A stretch of DNA of 64,000 nt from Streptomyces sp. NBC_00154 (GTDB lineage Bacteria > Actinomycetota > Actinomycetes > Streptomycetales > Streptomycetaceae). Below are positions 61,862 to 64,000 of this stretch, one piece after another. The stretch lies in the NCBI RefSeq assembly GCF_026342835.1, contig NZ_JAPEMI010000001.1, positions 4,346,501 to 4,410,500 of the forward strand, given 5' to 3'. The notes below the pieces were generated by a model, which saw only the letters and a program-made list of their open reading frames with translations, had not been told where the DNA came from and did no database searches. The first letter of the stretch is position 1; the number at the start of each line of letters is the position of its first letter. Made by a program: the position numbers and the translations under genes.

Positions 61862-64000
61862 TCACACCCACGTCCGGGGGCGGAAGCGGTTGGCCCGCTC
61901 CACCAGTTCGATCCTCTCGTCGCCACGCTGCGCAAGCCGGGCGAGCATCCGGTACGAACGCTCAAGACCGAAACGCAGCCCGCGTTCGTCCACCTCGCTG
62001 CCGAGCAGCATCCTCGGTCCGGCAGGAGCACGGGACTGCGGGGAGTCCGGCCGGTCCGTGGGGCTTCCGGAGAGTACCCAGTCCAGCGCCGTCCCCAGCA
62101 CCTCGGTCGACAGTTGCTCGCGGCGCACCGCGTCCAGTCCGAAACTCTGCAGCCCGGACACCTGATCGGCGGCGGCTGTCAGATCGGCGATCAGCGGTTC
62201 GTGCGGGGCGCGTTCACGCAGCCGGGCCCGTACGGCGGCGACCCGGGCGGCGGTGTAGTGGATCGACGCCTCGGGCACGGATTCCAGCGTCCGTACGGCC
62301 CCGGCCCGGTCCCCGGCCGCTATCTGCACCCGGGCCAGGCCGAACGCCGCGCTGACGAAGCTCGGATCGGTCGTCCACACCAGGCGGTAGTACTCGGCGG
62401 CGTTGTCCAGCTGGCCGAGGACCTCCGCACAGATGCCCAGCGCCAGCTTGGGAGCGGGCTCACCGGGGAACGCGTCGTAGACCGCGTCGAACGACAGCGC
62501 GGCGGTCTCGTGGTCACCCGTCACCAGCGAGGCGATCCCGCGGTACCAGACGACCCGCCAGTCGTCCGGGTGCTGAGCCTCCAGACCGGTCAGGGTCTGT
62601 CCGGCGGCGCCCAGTTCGTTCATCTCCAGGCGGGCGCGCAGCTCCCGGAGCCTGGTCTCCAGCGAGGCGGCGGGTACGGCCTGCAATGCGGCAATCAGTT
62701 CGGCGGGTGCGGACGCCATCAGTCCGGCGAGGAAGCCCGCGTTGGGGTCGTTCGCGTCCACCCGCGGTACGGGCAGCGCGAGCGAGGTGGCCCGCGCGTC
62801 GAGCCCGGCCAGCCGCGGTACGCCCGGAGCGGAGACGCCCGGCAGGGGCCCGGGGACGACCGGTGCGACCGGTGCGGGCGCGACCCGGGGTGCCGGAATG
62901 GCTGCCTGCGTCTGTGCGTACGGGGCGGTGGCGCCGCTGCCGCCCCGCACGTGCGTGGCGGATGCCGACAGCGGTGCGGCCCCCGGAGCCGACTGCCCGG
63001 GAACGAACGGCGGCGCACCGGGCGCCACCTGCCCGACGGCGGCCGACGAGGCAACCGGAACTCCGCCGAACGCCGCAACCGGACTCCGGTCCTTCCCCCT
63101 GCGCCGTCCGGCCGGCTCCGTCCGTACCCCGAGCCGCGACACATCGTCCGTCAGCTCGGCGAACAACTGCGTGTCCGTGACCCGCAGTTCCGTGCCGAAC
63201 AGCGTCGAGAGCGCCGGCCGCGGCCGCCCCGTCTGCAGCGCCACGACCTCCCGCAACACCCCCGTCAGCTGCTCCGCCATCTCCGACGCAGAGGCGAACC
63301 GTCTCGCCGGATCCGGATCCGTGGCCCGCACCAGCAGCCGGTAGAACGACTCGTAGGTCCGGAACACCTCGATGTTGTCCGGGTCCGGCAGCGAGTCCAC
63401 GAAGACGTTCGTGTACCCCTGGAAGTCGAAGGTGAGCACCGCGAGAGTCCGCGCGACCGTGTAGAGATCGGAGGCGACCGACGGGCCGACCTCCGCGACC
63501 TCCGGTGCCTGATAGCCCACCGTGCCGTAGATGGCCGACTCCTCGTCGTCCATCCTGCGCACCGCGCCCATGTCGATCAGCTTGAGCTGGTCCTCGGTCT
63601 GGATCGCGTTGTCGACCTTGAAGTCGCAGTACAGCAGATTGCGGCTGTGCAGATGGCCGAGCGCCTCCAGCGCCTCGATGCCGTACGCGCAGGCCTGCTC
63701 GACCGGCAGCGGATCCCGCTTCCCGGACGGGGTACGGCGCTCGTTCGCGATCTCCTTGAGCGCCTTGCCGCCGACGTACTCCATCACGATGTAGCCGTCG
63801 AGCGAGCCGGTGCGCTGGTCGAGATGCTCGACGAAGTTGTAGATCCGGACGATGTTGGAGTGCTCGATCTCGGCGAGGAAGCGGCGCTCCGAGATCGCGG
63901 CCGCCATGGCGTCCTGGTCACCTGTGTCCAGCAGGCCCTTGAGGACCACCCAACGGTCCGAGACCGCACGGTCCACCGCGAGATAGACCCAGCCGAGCCC
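61862..64000 (-). CDS. PknG-like Ser/Thr protein kinase (partial, N-terminus outside window)
   Basis: About 712 C-terminal residues visible; the reading frame continues past the right edge (LGWVYLAVDRAVSDRWVVLK). ATP lysine in VVLKGLLDTGDQ, HRD-equivalent LLYCDFKVDNAIQT, DFG-equivalent LIDMGAVRRM, APE in VGYQAPEVAE. A Pro/Ala linker at about 300-390 and a C-terminal tetratricopeptide region (VVWYRGIASLVTGDHETAAL) as in mycobacterial PknG. The N-terminal rubredoxin-like part is not in view. Cytoplasmic; sensor of amino acid or redox state in relatives. Confidence 0.93.
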   Translation of the reverse strand, partial: GLGWVYLAVDRAVSDRWVVLKGLLDTGDQDAMAAAISERRFLAEIEHSNIVRIYNFVEHLDQRTGSLDGYIVMEYVGGKALKEIANERRTPSGKRDPLPVEQACAYGIEALEALGHLHSRNLLYCDFKVDNAIQTEDQLKLIDMGAVRRMDDEESAIYGTVGYQAPEVAEVGPSVASDLYTVARTLAVLTFDFQGYTNVFVDSLPDPDNIEVFRTYESFYRLLVRATDPDPARRFASASEMAEQLTGVLREVVALQTGRPRPALSTLFGTELRVTDTQLFAELTDDVSRLGVRTEPAGRRRGKDRSPVAAFGGVPVASSAAVGQVAPGAPPFVPGQSAPGAAPLSASATHVRGGSGATAPYAQTQAAIPAPRVAPAPVAPVVPGPLPGVSAPGVPRLAGLDARATSLALPVPRVDANDPNAGFLAGLMASAPAELIAALQAVPAASLETRLRELRARLEMNELGAAGQTLTGLEAQHPDDWRVVWYRGIASLVTGDHETAALSFDAVYDAFPGEPAPKLALGICAEVLGQLDNAAEYYRLVWTTDPSFVSAAFGLARVQIAAGDRAGAVRTLESVPEASIHYTAARVAAVRARLRERAPHEPLIADLTAAADQVSGLQSFGLDAVRREQLSTEVLGTALDWVLSGSPTDRPDSPQSRAPAGPRMLLGSEVDERGLRFGLERSYRMLARLAQRGDERIELVERANRFRPRTWV

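Overview
The window is high-GC actinobacterial chromosome, almost certainly Streptomyces or a close relative. The signs are strong third-position G/C bias, many GTG and TTG starts, 4-base stop/start overlaps (ATGA, GTGA), an LAETG-anchored thioester surface protein, a PknG-type kinase module and typical Streptomyces core genes. No CRISPR array, rRNA, NRPS or PKS gene is present.

Layout. 1-2626: molybdate region, with modB (cut by the window edge), modA, a mini helix-turn-helix gene coupled to modA, a small molybdopterin oxidoreductase and a HTH-TOBE molybdate regulator. About 2750-30700 (perhaps to 31300): one large specialised-metabolite cluster, the main interest here. 31300-33875: a small region bounded by a partial duplication of a tRNA-Arg 3' end and the intact tRNA-Arg(UCU), holding two small secreted proteins and otherwise degenerate sequence. 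34.2-48.9 kb: core and accessory genes (paired GTPases, an Ssb paralogue, sortase-anchored protein, ECF sigma factor with partner, GlxA-type regulator, HD protein, quinone-type reductase, ettA, thioesterase). 48.9-56.1 kb: an ABC export-type system with two very large FtsX-like permeases. 56.3-57.8 kb: truncated haemoglobin and PCMT-like methyltransferase. 57.8-64 kb: FHA, VWA, PP2C and PknG-like kinase genes in one signalling operon, cut at the window end.

The cluster encodes seven separate ATP-grasp ligases and no carrier-protein machinery. Two pairs of the ligases are obvious duplicates (4440/28561 and 5818/14660). With them are a TobZ-type O-carbamoyltransferase with an SGNH protein and two miniature companion proteins, a large haem-oxygenase-fold diiron protein, three Fe(II)/2-oxoglutarate oxygenases from three families, a ThyX flavin methylase, a LOG-type nucleotide phosphoribohydrolase, a uracil/xanthine-type permease, an aspartate decarboxylase (beta-alanine), an SDR, two MFS exporters, two paralogous regulators, one unknown 114-residue protein and a 65-residue secreted or precursor-like peptide. 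My inference is that it makes an oligopeptide joined by ATP-grasp ligation, carrying a carbamoyl group, oxidised residues, possibly beta-alanine, and possibly a free pyrimidine base (uracil or thymine) made by ThyX plus LOG. I do not recognise the product.

Transcription appears to run left (SGNH, ligase, ligase, MFS, panD) and right (SDR onward) from a divergent promoter at 8172-8422. The right arm is broken by a 26-bp hairpin at 16321-16375. A second right-hand block (ThyX to permease) ends at a bidirectional terminator facing the regulators. A third block runs from 24690 to 30693.
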